The notes: generated by a model from the sequence alone, not told the origin. Positions 1-7,282 are shown, counted from the stretch's first letter. The stretch: DNA of 19,132 nucleotides from Candidatus Alectryobacillus merdavium (GCA_017694735.1 JADIMN010000127.1:1-19132), one strand, 5' to 3'. A program made the numbers and translations.

Positions 1-435
1 ACTCCTCATATTGGAGAATTTAAAAGATTATTTTCAATTAAACAAAATTCTAATGACGTTTTAGATTTTGCTAATGATTGTTCTATTTTATCAAGCAAAT
101 ACAATATTTATATATTCTTAAAAAGCTACAACTGTTTAGTTACTTATAAAGATTCATCTTATATTATTGAAGGAAAATCTCCTTCTCTTGCAAAAGCCGG
201 AACTGGTGATGCCCTAGCGGGTATTATTGGAGGATTTTTATCATATATTAAAGATGATTATCTAGCAACACTTGAAAGTGCATATGAATTATTATTAGTA
301 TCTAGTTTAGATCTAAGTAGCAAAAAAGCCTGCGGAACTTTAACTATTTCTGAAATTATTGATAATATTCCAAGTTCAATAAAAAAAGAAATCGACAACC
401 AAAATAATTTAATTAATAAGATTTTAAAGAAATAA
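1..435 (+). CDS. nnrD: ADP-dependent NAD(P)H-hydrate dehydratase, C-terminal part (5' end outside window)
   Basis: The frame is open from base 1 and ends at TAA 433-435, giving 144 residues of the C-terminal half of a ribokinase-fold dehydratase. The visible start TPHIGEF matches the substrate-site motif of the YjeF C-terminal/NnrD family, and AGTGDALAG near residues 66-74 carries the GTGD phosphate-binding/catalytic motif. These enzymes repair damaged NAD(P)H hydrates in the cytoplasm, using ADP or ATP. Whether an epimerase domain (NnrE) is fused upstream cannot be seen. The gene is convergent with ntdP, with only one base between the two stop codons. Other ribokinase-fold kinases are less likely because of the paired TPHxGE and GTGD motifs. 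Confidence 0.85.
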   Translation, partial: TPHIGEFKRLFSIKQNSNDVLDFANDCSILSSKYNIYIFLKSYNCLVTYKDSSYIIEGKSPSLAKAGTGDALAGIIGGFLSYIKDDYLATLESAYELLLVSSLDLSSKKACGTLTISEIIDNIPSSIKKEIDNQNNLINKILKK

Positions 436-436
436 C

Positions 437-973
437 TTATTTATTATCTTTGGATGTAATTTCTTTTTCTAAATAATCATAATATATATCAATTATTTTC
501 ATATCATCAAATGGAAATTCTCTTTTTTTCATTTTTTCTTTAACAAATTCCATTGTATCCTTTAATATTTTGTCTATTAAAGGATTATAGTGAAGTTGAA
601 CTTTATGAGTTTCGTATTCATTAACATCAATTACTTTTATTTCATCTTTATAATTTAATTTTAAGTCTAAATCATAATCTACATATTTTATTGTTCCATT
701 TTCATAAATTGGAGGAGATGCTAGATTAACATAATAAGAAACAAAAGGATTTTTAAGCATTGCAATTACATTAAACCACTTATTTTTAGGAAATATTGTA
801 ATTGCTGGCTCTCTTGCCTTCCATTCTCTGCCGTTTCCTTCAAAAACATTGGCTTTTTTACTTAATAAAACAAAATAATCTTCATTATTTTCAATTAAAA
901 TTGATTTACGCCAAGTTCGATGAATAGAACCATCATTTTTAAAACTTTTAATTAAAATTTCACTATTCTGCAT
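437..973 (-). CDS. ntdP: Nucleoside tri-/diphosphatase, DUF402/UPF0374 family
   Basis: A 178-residue protein of the length and pattern of the Firmicute NtdP family (B. subtilis YgaC-like, S. aureus Ntdp), which hydrolyses nucleoside tri- and diphosphates with divalent metals. Recognisable blocks are the IKSFKNDGSIHRTW start, REPAITIFPKNKWFN (54-68), YVNLASPP (81-88), the acidic KYVDYDLDLK block (96-105) and DVNEYETHK (116-124). The Asp/Glu residues of the last two blocks are the expected metal ligands. The start codon lies inside the end of the upstream DUF3137-like gene (11-base overlap) and has only a weak AGAG-like ribosome site, so expression probably depends on translational coupling. 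The family assignment is firm; the physiological nucleotide substrate is not shown by the sequence. Confidence 0.85.
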   Translation of the reverse strand: MQNSEILIKSFKNDGSIHRTWRKSILIENNEDYFVLLSKKANVFEGNGREWKAREPAITIFPKNKWFNVIAMLKNPFVSYYVNLASPPIYENGTIKYVDYDLDLKLNYKDEIKVIDVNEYETHKVQLHYNPLIDKILKDTMEFVKEKMKKREFPFDDMKIIDIYYDYLEKEITSKDNK

Positions 974-2114
974 TATTATAATTTTTCTCTAATTTTTCTT
1001 GTAATTCACTAATTATTTCAACAGCCTTTAAATTTTCTTCTTTTAATCTTTCAATGATATCATAGTTTATTCCCTTATCTAAACTTGAAGCATTTGACAT
1101 AATATCATCGTTATAATCTAAACCAATAAAAATATAATCTTTACTAATAGAAATAACAACATCTAATAAAGAGTTATCATATTTAAAACTTTCAATTTTG
1201 TTTATTATTGAAGCAGTAAAAATTGCTTTAATTTTATTTAAATTTGAAAATAAAACAGTTTTATTACTTTCAATAATTGACTCTAAATCATCTACATCAT
1301 TAATTTTATAAACTAGATCTGATTCTGATTTACATTGTAAGAGGGCTCTACCTGGAAGTTGTAAATTGTGTTTAATGTAGTATATTTTTCCTACAAAGAC
1401 AGATTGCATTCTTTTTTCGCCTCTTCTTTGTAAACCAACATCGCTTAAAGTAAAATCTAAAACTTTATTAGACTCTATATTATTGTATTTAAATGTAATT
1501 AAATTTCTTGCGCCAATATTTTCAACATTTTTATAAATTCTAGAAGTTGCAATTATTTCTTTATCTACAATTCCATTTGTATCAACACTAATATCACTAA
1601 AGTGTTCTTTATCATCAAAAATTTGTTCATTTGTTAAGTTGTAATATACTTTAATATATTCAGTTGCCTTTTTAATTAAGTGTTTTTTACTCAATGAATT
1701 ATATAAATAAATTAAAACTAGTAGAAATACGACACTACCAAGACAAATCCATATACCATAATCTTTAATTGGTGCAGCAAAAACAAATAAAATAATTATA
1801 GCTAAAACAGAAAATCCTAAAATTACATAACTTATATATTTAAAAACTCTTCTTTCTTTATTATATTCAATTCTAGCTTTTTCTATATCTTTTGCATAAT
1901 CTGGTGAATCTTCTGAAATAGTTATTTTATCGTCACTAGATATAGCAAAACCTTCTGAATCAGTTAATTTTTGAGGATTTTTATCTTCTTTAACTTTCTT
2001 ATTATCAGTTTCTTTTTCATCAGTAAAAGTAACACTAGGTTCACTAACAAGTGATGAGTTTTCTTCGTTATTATTTTCTGTATTTAAAGTTTCGTTTTCT
2101 TTTCTTTTTAACAT
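963..2114 (-). CDS. Two-span membrane protein with DUF3137-like C-terminal domain
   Basis: I start this at the ATG at 2112-2114, which has GGAG six bases upstream. The upstream in-frame TTG at 2126 overlaps that ribosome site and is unlikely. The 383-residue product has an acidic, Asn/Glu-rich, probably disordered N-terminus (1-75), a basic stretch, two membrane spans (about 93-114 and 120-138), then a soluble domain. Residues 185-340 follow the DUF3137 pattern: a Phe-Val-Gly-Lys-Ile-Tyr-Tyr strand near 240-246, a segment around Lys-Ala-Ile-Phe-Thr (296-300), and a closing strand Tyr-Ile-Phe-Ile-Gly-Leu (327-332). A Lys/Glu-rich C-terminus (355-380) may form a coiled coil. DUF3137 proteins have no established function and are often linked to LemA proteins. 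The family call is by eye and moderate. Confidence 0.6.
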   Translation of the reverse strand: MLKRKENETLNTENNNEENSSLVSEPSVTFTDEKETDNKKVKEDKNPQKLTDSEGFAISSDDKITISEDSPDYAKDIEKARIEYNKERRVFKYISYVILGFSVLAIIILFVFAAPIKDYGIWICLGSVVFLLVLIYLYNSLSKKHLIKKATEYIKVYYNLTNEQIFDDKEHFSDISVDTNGIVDKEIIATSRIYKNVENIGARNLITFKYNNIESNKVLDFTLSDVGLQRRGEKRMQSVFVGKIYYIKHNLQLPGRALLQCKSESDLVYKINDVDDLESIIESNKTVLFSNLNKIKAIFTASIINKIESFKYDNSLLDVVISISKDYIFIGLDYNDDIMSNASSLDKGINYDIIERLKEENLKAVEIISELQEKLEKNYNNAE

Positions 2115-2147
2115 AATTTTCTCCAAATATATAAATAACTGCTTTAT

Positions 2148-2153
2148 ATTATA
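2148..2153 (-). promoter_or_regulatory. -10 box for the DUF3137-like gene
   Basis: A perfect TATAAT lies on the minus strand 33 bases before the chosen ATG, in the 68-base gap behind thiT. No good -35 box is visible at 17-base spacing, so the strength is uncertain. It would allow this gene and ntdP to be transcribed independently of the riboswitch-controlled thiT. Confidence 0.45.
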
Positions 2154-2182
2154 TATTTATTTATTATATTTAAAAAGAAACT

Positions 2183-3289
2183 TTACTTACTTTTATCAAA
2201 ATAATCGTGTAATTCTTCGCTTATAACAGATTTTAATTTTTCTTTTTTAGTGTTGTTTTCTTCTTTTACAATTAATAGATCATTACTTTTAACTAAGTTA
2301 TTTAATATAAAAATTGGTTGAATATAAAGAAGTAACATTGCAACTAAAGTAATAACTCCAGTTGGAATAACATAAATTACGTTATAAATTATTGCTGCAA
2401 CAAATGTTGAATCATCTAAATAATTTAAATAGAACAAATATGAATCAATACTTGCTGCAAATAATCTAATTGTTGTTTGTAAAATTAATAAAAACGCTAA
2501 TAATAAACCACCATTAAAGCTAGCTTTATTATTTCTCAAAATATAATTTCTAAAGAAAGAAATAATTGAAACACTACCAAATGCAATCATATATTCCATT
2601 GGAAAAGTGAAAAATCCATAGTTATCTAATAAACAAGCAAGCAAACCATAAACAATACCGGTTGCAACAAATGTTTTACTTGGTTTATGTCTTAATGCAA
2701 TTATTACTAAAGGTACAATTTGAAAATTAACACTACCTCCGGTTGCTCCAACTGGTATTTTAATATAACTTAGTGCAATTGCAAGACCTACTAAAACAGC
2801 AATTTCAGCAATATCAGAAACACTTAAAAAATCTTTATTTATTTCACAACCAAATATTGATAATAAAGAAATTATTAAGCATACAGCGCCAATATAAAAA
2901 ATTAAAGTATATGTAATTTCTCCACTAAATAATGGATTTCCATCATTAAATGGATCTGGAGAAGTTAATAAAATTGGTAATAAAAATAATAAAATGATAT
3001 TGACTAATAATAAAATCCCTGCAAAACCCTTAAATTTTTTTACAAAGAACTGCAAAACTCCAAATACTAATACTAATATAAATAAAACAAATATTGTACA
3101 AGAAAAAACATTGAAGTTTTCATTGAAGTACAATGATATTCCACTTAAATTAGTATCACTTCCATCGACTTGGGTAATGTTTAAAATATTAAATAAACTT
3201 AAAACAAAACCAGAAACCAAAAATAAAAAGAATGTTACATACAATATAAATGAATGTACATCCTTGCCTAAAATTTTATTTTTTTCCAT
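2183..3289 (-). CDS. thiT: Thiamine ECF transporter S component ThiT with extra N-terminal membrane domain
   Basis: The C-terminal part (about 158-330) matches ThiT/YuaJ, the thiamine-binding S component of an energy-coupling-factor importer. It has the helix DIAEIAVLVGLAIALSYIKI, then GGSVNFQIVPL (184-194), YGLLACLLD (214-222), PMEYMIAFG (230-238) and the late IIYNVIYVIP segment (300-309) that carries the Tyr-Asn pair (302-303) expected near the ligand. The ATG at 3289 follows GGAGGTGA closely, and a TPP riboswitch precedes it, which supports thiamine as substrate. ThiT proteins are normally near 190 residues. This one has 368, with an unrecognised N-terminal region of about four spans (14-36, 61-85, 90-110, 126-146) and a charged C-terminal tail. 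The EcfA/EcfT module is not in this window. Confidence 0.85.
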   Translation of the reverse strand: MEKNKILGKDVHSFILYVTFFLFLVSGFVLSLFNILNITQVDGSDTNLSGISLYFNENFNVFSCTIFVLFILVLVFGVLQFFVKKFKGFAGILLLVNIILLFLLPILLTSPDPFNDGNPLFSGEITYTLIFYIGAVCLIISLLSIFGCEINKDFLSVSDIAEIAVLVGLAIALSYIKIPVGATGGSVNFQIVPLVIIALRHKPSKTFVATGIVYGLLACLLDNYGFFTFPMEYMIAFGSVSIISFFRNYILRNNKASFNGGLLLAFLLILQTTIRLFAASIDSYLFYLNYLDDSTFVAAIIYNVIYVIPTGVITLVAMLLLYIQPIFILNNLVKSNDLLIVKEENNTKKEKLKSVISEELHDYFDKSK

Positions 3290-3292
3290 ATC

Positions 3293-3376
3293 TCACCTCC
3301 GCTAGCATTACCTAGATCAAGCATAGTTCAACTGTCTACAGTCATCTCAGGCTAATCAATTTTAACCACCCAACTT
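3293..3376 (-). promoter_or_regulatory. TPP riboswitch (thi box) upstream of thiT
   Basis: On the minus strand, GGGTGG (3366-3371) is followed by a perfect six-base-pair stem GGTTAA/TTAGCC (3362-3367 with 3350-3355, six-base loop). Then comes the invariant CTGAGA (3345-3350), and after a variable stretch CTTGATCTAGG, TAATG and CTAGCGGAGG (3296-3321), matching the conserved 3' half of the THI element including the CTAG/CTAG stem. The partner strands of P1 and P2 are less obvious by eye. The aptamer's 3' end runs directly into the GGAGGTGA ribosome site of thiT, so control of translation initiation is likely. No terminator hairpin with a T run lies between aptamer and gene. Confidence 0.9.
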
Positions 3377-3378
3377 AT

Positions 3379-3407
3379 ATTATATCTTATTTATTAATAC
3401 ATATAAA
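3379..3407 (-). promoter_or_regulatory. Promoter of thiT
   Basis: Minus-strand TTTATA (3402-3407), a 17-base spacer and a perfect TATAAT (3379-3384). Transcription should begin near 3372, at the very 5' edge of the riboswitch aptamer. Confidence 0.6.
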
Positions 3408-3426
3408 CAAAAAAGTATCTTACAAT

Positions 3427-4083
3427 TTAATTCGTCCAATTAATTTCTTTTATACCATTATTTTTTAAGAATTCATTGCATTTTATGAATATATTAGTAT
3501 TAAACCAACCAAATCTATTAGCACTTAATGGAGACGGATGAGAACAAGTTAATACTATATGATTTTTATTATAAACATATTGTTTAACTTTTTTTGCTTC
3601 ATTTCCCCATAACATATAAACAATTTTATTTTGATTGTAAGTTTCAATAAAATTGATTATATCTACAAAAAGTTTATCATATAAATCAATTTTATGAGAT
3701 AAAGGTTTAGATTTTTCAACAGTTAAATATTTATTTAATAAAAGAACACCTTGTTTTGCAAGATAGGTTAAATCTCCATCACTTTTATTAATAAAACCAA
3801 ACTCGTTTTTAATTTCTTTATATATATTAATTAAACTTGGTGGAAGACTTACGCCTTTATTAACGCTAAAACATAATCCATTAGCTTGATTTTCTTCATG
3901 ATATGGATCTTGTCCAATAATAATTACTTTTACATCATTAAATTTTGTTAATTTAAAACACTTAAATAAATCTTCTTTCTTTGGATAAATGACTTTTGTA
4001 TTATATTCAATATTTAAAAAATTAATTAAATTTTGAAAATATTCCTTTTTATTTAATTCATTAAATAAATCACGCCATTCCAT
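3427..4083 (-). CDS. ung: Uracil-DNA glycosylase, family 1
   Basis: A 218-residue base-excision repair enzyme that removes uracil from DNA. It has the water-activating motif GQDPYH (57-62, catalytic Asp59), the uracil-pocket Phe of LCFSV (70-74), LLLNKYLTV (114-122) and the DNA-intercalating loop HPSPLSANRFGW (182-193, catalytic His182). Length and motif order match family 1 Ung. The start codon lies inside the upstream ureohydrolase gene (14-base overlap) and lacks a clear ribosome site, which suggests translational coupling. It is the last gene of the cdd-like operon. The function is unrelated to its neighbours apart from the theme of deamination: the first gene of the operon is a cytidine-deaminase-like enzyme. 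Confidence 0.95.
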   Translation of the reverse strand: MEWRDLFNELNKKEYFQNLINFLNIEYNTKVIYPKKEDLFKCFKLTKFNDVKVIIIGQDPYHEENQANGLCFSVNKGVSLPPSLINIYKEIKNEFGFINKSDGDLTYLAKQGVLLLNKYLTVEKSKPLSHKIDLYDKLFVDIINFIETYNQNKIVYMLWGNEAKKVKQYVYNKNHIVLTCSHPSPLSANRFGWFNTNIFIKCNEFLKNNGIKEINWTN

Positions 4084-4963
4084 ATTTTTTTACTTGTAAA
4101 GTATAAATAATTTCGTATAAAGATTTAATTCCTAAATATGATGTAATATCATTCACATCTAATTTTGGTGATATTTCAACTAAATCTAGTGAAATAACAT
4201 TTAATTTACTAACTAAACCAGTAATTAAATTAATAACATCAATATTATTTAATCCAAATGGTTCTGGTGTTCCTGTTCCAGGAGCAAAACAAGGATCGTT
4301 TGCATCTATATCATATGATATATGAACAACATACTCATCTTTATCATATTTTGAATAAATATATGATAATAATCTATTAACTCCTAAAGAATTAATATCA
4401 CTTGCTTTAAATACATCAATTAAAGGATGAAGTTTAAAATAATTTACTTCTTGTTCTTCGAATCCTCTTACACCTAAAATAATTAAATTTTCATCTTTTA
4501 ATCCATAATCTAAACTTCTTTTATTTGGACATGCATGAGAATACATATTATCTTCATATACATCACAAATATCTGGATGGGCATCAATATGAATAACTAC
4601 AGGAGTTTTTTTAATACTTTTTGCATAATCAATAAAAGCTCTTTCAGTAGCAATTGAAATACTGTGATCTCCTCCAAGAAAAATATTAAACTTATTTGTT
4701 TTGTATAAATTTAATGTTTCTTTTTGCATTAATTCAAAATTAGAAACATCAATATTTAAATTGTCATATAATTTTACTTTATCTATTAAATAACCATCTT
4801 TTGATAAAACTGGTACCATTACACTTAATTCTCTAATATGATCTGGAGCAAGACTTGCTCCTTTTCCAATACTTGCATTTTTATCAAGTGGGTATCCAGT
4901 TAAAATAATATCAGCATTATTAATATCTTTTGTTAAAACACCTCTAAACTTTTCACTATTCAT
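4070..4963 (-). CDS. speB: Ureohydrolase family protein, probable agmatinase
   Basis: A 297-residue binuclear manganese hydrolase of the arginase/agmatinase/formiminoglutamase family. The metal ligands are all present: His100 in GGDHS, Asp127/His129/Asp131 in DAHPD, and Asp218/Asp220 in SYDIDANDP. The APGTGTPEPFG segment (227-237) and a C-terminal Asp-Val-Asn-Asp-Ile-Thr block fit agmatinases better than arginases. Agmatinase would split agmatine into putrescine and urea; proclavaminate- or guanidino-acid-type hydrolases cannot be excluded. An AGGAG ribosome site sits a few bases before the ATG, inside the preceding gene, with an ATGA four-base stop/start overlap. The final codons overlap ung. 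No other polyamine gene is in the window. Confidence 0.8.
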   Translation of the reverse strand: MNSEKFRGVLTKDINNADIILTGYPLDKNASIGKGASLAPDHIRELSVMVPVLSKDGYLIDKVKLYDNLNIDVSNFELMQKETLNLYKTNKFNIFLGGDHSISIATERAFIDYAKSIKKTPVVIHIDAHPDICDVYEDNMYSHACPNKRSLDYGLKDENLIILGVRGFEEQEVNYFKLHPLIDVFKASDINSLGVNRLLSYIYSKYDKDEYVVHISYDIDANDPCFAPGTGTPEPFGLNNIDVINLITGLVSKLNVISLDLVEISPKLDVNDITSYLGIKSLYEIIYTLQVKKYGMA

Positions 4964-5343
4964 AACTCTCTCCTTCTATTCCAATATAAGCCTAATAATA
5001 AAAGAACTCCTAAAATCATATCAGCACTTGCTAATACAACTTCAAAATTATAAGAAATCTCAGAAAAATCAAAGTATGCACTAATTATAAAATATATGCT
5101 AAAACCTAATAAAACTATTCCAAAAGGCCATATTTTAACAAATTTTCGACCATTATAAATTAAATACATTCCATATATAGAAGCAAACAATTTTATAAAT
5201 ATTTCGCATACTAATATAACTCCATCAACCCAACTAGAGTCAAAAATATAATATGCTCCATATAACACAGCTTCACATATTCCTAAAATAAATAAAAATA
5301 TTAAAGAAACTATTATAAAAACTTTTCCAATTGTTTTAACCAT
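4960..5343 (-). CDS. Small membrane protein of unknown function
   Basis: A 127-residue hydrophobic protein with about four predicted spans (8-30, 39-63, 71-90, 101-121), a short N-terminal Lys segment and an Arg-rich end (RRREL), which puts the C-terminus probably on the cytoplasmic side. I recognise no family. It starts one base after the stop of the cytidine-deaminase-like gene and overlaps the ureohydrolase start by four bases, so it is firmly inside this operon. Its hydrophobic pattern and exact packing between two good genes make it real, but no transport motif is visible. Confidence 0.75.
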   Translation of the reverse strand: MVKTIGKVFIIVSLIFLFILGICEAVLYGAYYIFDSSWVDGVILVCEIFIKLFASIYGMYLIYNGRKFVKIWPFGIVLLGFSIYFIISAYFDFSEISYNFEVVLASADMILGVLLLLGLYWNRRREL

Positions 5344-5344
5344 T

Positions 5345-5722
5345 TTAATATTCCCAACGATTTGGAAGTAATTCTTTTAATGTATAAATTTTATCACTTA
5401 ATTTAATTTCAGTATTTAAATTATCTACATCAACTTGAACCATAAACTCACGACATCTTCCACATGGTGGAACAATATCATGTTTTAAACTAACTGCAAT
5501 TAATTTTGCAATTTTTGATTCTCCATTTGTTAGCATGCTACCAATTGCATTTGCTTCGGCGCAAAACCCCATGCTACATGCAGTGTCAATATTTATACCT
5601 GTATAAACATTTCCATCAATTGTTTCTAAAGCACACGCAACATTTCCAACTTCAGTATTTCTACTAGTTTTTCTAACACCAAGTGTCTTTTTAGCAATTT
5701 CATATAACTCTTCAAATGTCAT
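5345..5722 (-). CDS. Cytidine deaminase-like zinc hydrolase
   Basis: A 125-residue protein with the zinc deaminase signature: CAE at 54-56 (Cys ligand and catalytic Glu) and PCGRC at 86-90 (two Cys ligands). That Cys/Cys/Cys set and the length fit the tetrameric cytidine/blasticidin-type deaminases. The N-terminal YSxFxVGAAL-type substrate motif of typical Cdd is not seen; in its place is TSRNTEVGNVACALE. This leaves open a blasticidin-S-deaminase-like or other nucleoside substrate. The ATG at 5722 follows GAGG at good distance, and a TATAAT lies upstream. It is the first gene of a four-gene operon ending in ung. Confidence 0.75.
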   Translation of the reverse strand: MTFEELYEIAKKTLGVRKTSRNTEVGNVACALETIDGNVYTGINIDTACSMGFCAEANAIGSMLTNGESKIAKLIAVSLKHDIVPPCGRCREFMVQVDVDNLNTEIKLSDKIYTLKELLPNRWEY

Positions 5723-5741
5723 ACATTTACCTCGGACTAAT

Positions 5742-5747
5742 ATTATA
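5742..5747 (-). promoter_or_regulatory. Extended -10 box of the cdd-like operon
   Basis: Minus-strand TGATATAAT gives a TGn-extended perfect -10 about 20 bases before the ATG at 5722. The likely start point falls just after the hydrogenase terminator, so this operon is transcribed separately from the redox module. No convincing -35 is seen. Confidence 0.55.
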
Positions 5748-5759
5748 TCATAATTCGAT

Positions 5760-5786
5760 AAAAAATGCTTTCTACGAAAGAAAGCA
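5760..5786 (-). terminator. Rho-independent terminator of the rex-adhE-hydrogenase unit
   Basis: A perfect 8-bp stem, TGCTTTCT/AGAAAGCA (5766-5773 with 5779-5786), with a five-base loop. It is followed on the minus strand by six Ts, just downstream of the hydrogenase stop codon at 5794. Confidence 0.85.
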
Positions 5787-5793
5787 CCTTTAA

Positions 5794-7212
5794 TTATTTA
5801 CTATTTGTTTTTGAAACACTATCTACAATTGTCTTATCTTTAGCTTTATTTGAATATTTATCAACACCAAGCTTTGCTCTTAAATCATGAGTTAAATTAC
5901 AAGGACCACCAATACATCCACCAACACAAGCCATACCTTCAATGAAGTTTCCATCAAGTTTACCCATTTTCATTTTAAGTAGAGCTTCATTACATGCTGA
6001 GATTCCATCACATTGAACGCTCTTTGCAACAAAATCAATTCCTTGCTCTTTTAAAGCTTCATTAACAGCTTCTGATAAACCTCCACATTTTGCAAATATT
6101 CTTCCATAATATGAAGCACTATCCATATCTGCATCTTCTAATTCACTTAAAACAATTTCTTTTGCATCAAATAATGCTTGTAATTCTTCAAAAGTCATGG
6201 CAGAATCAACATATTTTTTAACACTATCTAATTTAATCTCTTGTTTTTTAGCTGTGCATGGACCAATAAATACAACATAAGCATCTTTATCTTTTTCTTT
6301 TACAACTTTAGCAATACTTGCCATTGGAGATAAATTATGTGAAATTTTATCAACTAATGTAGGATATTTTTTTCTAATATAAGAAACAAAAGCAGGACAA
6401 CAAGAAGAGGTTAATTCACCTTTTTCAGCTAACTCTAATCCTTCACTTAAAGCAACAATGTCAGCACCAGCAGCAGCTTCTAAAACTTCATCAAAACCAA
6501 GCTTTTTAATACCAGAAACAACCTTTTCAAAACTTACATCTAAAAAGTTTCCAGAAATACTTGGAGCAATTATAGCAACTTTCTTATTTTTATTATTTTT
6601 TAAATTATCAATAATTTCTAAAACAAATGAATCATCGACAATTGCTCCAAAAGGACACATATATACGCAGTTGCCACATTGAATACATTTAGAATCATCA
6701 ATTTTAGCAGCACCATTTACATCTGGAGATATAGCCTTACTTTTACATACTTTTTCACAAGGTCTAACTCTATTTTCTATAGCATTATAAGGACAATTCT
6801 TTGCACATAAACCACAGTTAACACATTTATCTTTATTAATATGAGCTCTTTGATCATCATCAAAATAAATTGCATCCTTTTTACAAGATTGTTCACATCT
6901 ATGAGCAATACATCCTCTACAAGCATCAGTAACTGTATATCCTCCAAGTGGACATTCATCACATGCAATTTGTAATACTTTAATTACGTTATCGCTATTT
7001 TTACTAGAAGCCTTTAATATTAAATCAAGTCTTTCATTTACAATTGCTCTTTCTTTATAAATACAACATCTCATTGATGGCTTTGGACCTGGGACAATTT
7101 TCTTTTGAATTCCCATGATTACATCATTTAAATTATCATTGAAAGCACCAATTGCAACTTCTTTTAAAATACGATATCTTAACTCTTGAACTTTTGTATC
7201 AAACTTTGGCAT
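5794..7212 (-). CDS. Monomeric [FeFe] hydrogenase, group B-like
   Basis: I start at the ATG at 7212, preceded by AGGAGA; the upstream TTG at 7266 lies inside a hairpin. The 472-residue protein has an N-terminal Cys-rich region (C49/C50, C84/C87, C98/C101/C106/C110) and two ferredoxin-type clusters (C130-C140 and C176-C186, with C152/C156 between). The H-cluster domain follows. Its motifs are SSCCPAF (269-275), IGPCTAKKQE (316-325) and EGMACVGGCIGGPCN (425-439), covering the four cluster cysteines C272, C319, C429 and C433. The IGPC and GGPCN variants, in place of MPC and GGG, fit group B enzymes. It would reduce protons or oxidise H2 with ferredoxin-type donors. The HydEFG maturases must be elsewhere. 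It follows adhE in the Rex unit. The subgroup call is from motifs only. Confidence 0.88.
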   Translation of the reverse strand: MPKFDTKVQELRYRILKEVAIGAFNDNLNDVIMGIQKKIVPGPKPSMRCCIYKERAIVNERLDLILKASSKNSDNVIKVLQIACDECPLGGYTVTDACRGCIAHRCEQSCKKDAIYFDDDQRAHINKDKCVNCGLCAKNCPYNAIENRVRPCEKVCKSKAISPDVNGAAKIDDSKCIQCGNCVYMCPFGAIVDDSFVLEIIDNLKNNKNKKVAIIAPSISGNFLDVSFEKVVSGIKKLGFDEVLEAAAGADIVALSEGLELAEKGELTSSCCPAFVSYIRKKYPTLVDKISHNLSPMASIAKVVKEKDKDAYVVFIGPCTAKKQEIKLDSVKKYVDSAMTFEELQALFDAKEIVLSELEDADMDSASYYGRIFAKCGGLSEAVNEALKEQGIDFVAKSVQCDGISACNEALLKMKMGKLDGNFIEGMACVGGCIGGPCNLTHDLRAKLGVDKYSNKAKDKTIVDSVSKTNSK

Positions 7213-7246
7213 AAATTCTCCTTTCAGCATATATATTTTAGCGAAT

Positions 7247-7282
7247 AAATAAGGCATAAAAAACAAATTTTATGCCTTATTT
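7247..7282 (-). terminator. Strong hairpin between adhE and the hydrogenase gene
   Basis: A perfect 15-bp inverted repeat (7247-7261 with 7268-7282, loop 7262-7267) lies between the adhE stop (7311) and the hydrogenase ATG (7212). On the minus strand it is followed by an interrupted T stretch (TTATTTATT), weaker than a classical tract; on the plus strand it has six Ts. It could terminate part of the adhE transcription or act as an mRNA processing/stability element. A TAAAAT box (7235-7240, minus) just downstream might serve as a separate -10 for the hydrogenase. Confidence 0.6.

Noticed and set aside
2115..2126. Upstream TTG start for the DUF3137-like gene
   Set aside because: It would overlap the GGAG ribosome site that fits the ATG at 2114.
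2994..3305. Plus-strand open frame of about 103 codons opposite thiT
   Set aside because: It lies antisense to the thiT coding region and riboswitch, has a Lys/Asn-rich low-complexity product and no ribosome site.
6458..6968. Small open frames within the hydrogenase gene on either strand
   Set aside because: They overlap conserved Fe-S and H-cluster coding sequence and have no independent start signals or recognisable products.
7213..7266. Upstream TTG start for the hydrogenase
   Set aside because: It lies in the loop of a strong hairpin, and the extension is not family-like; the ATG at 7212 has AGGAGA in front.
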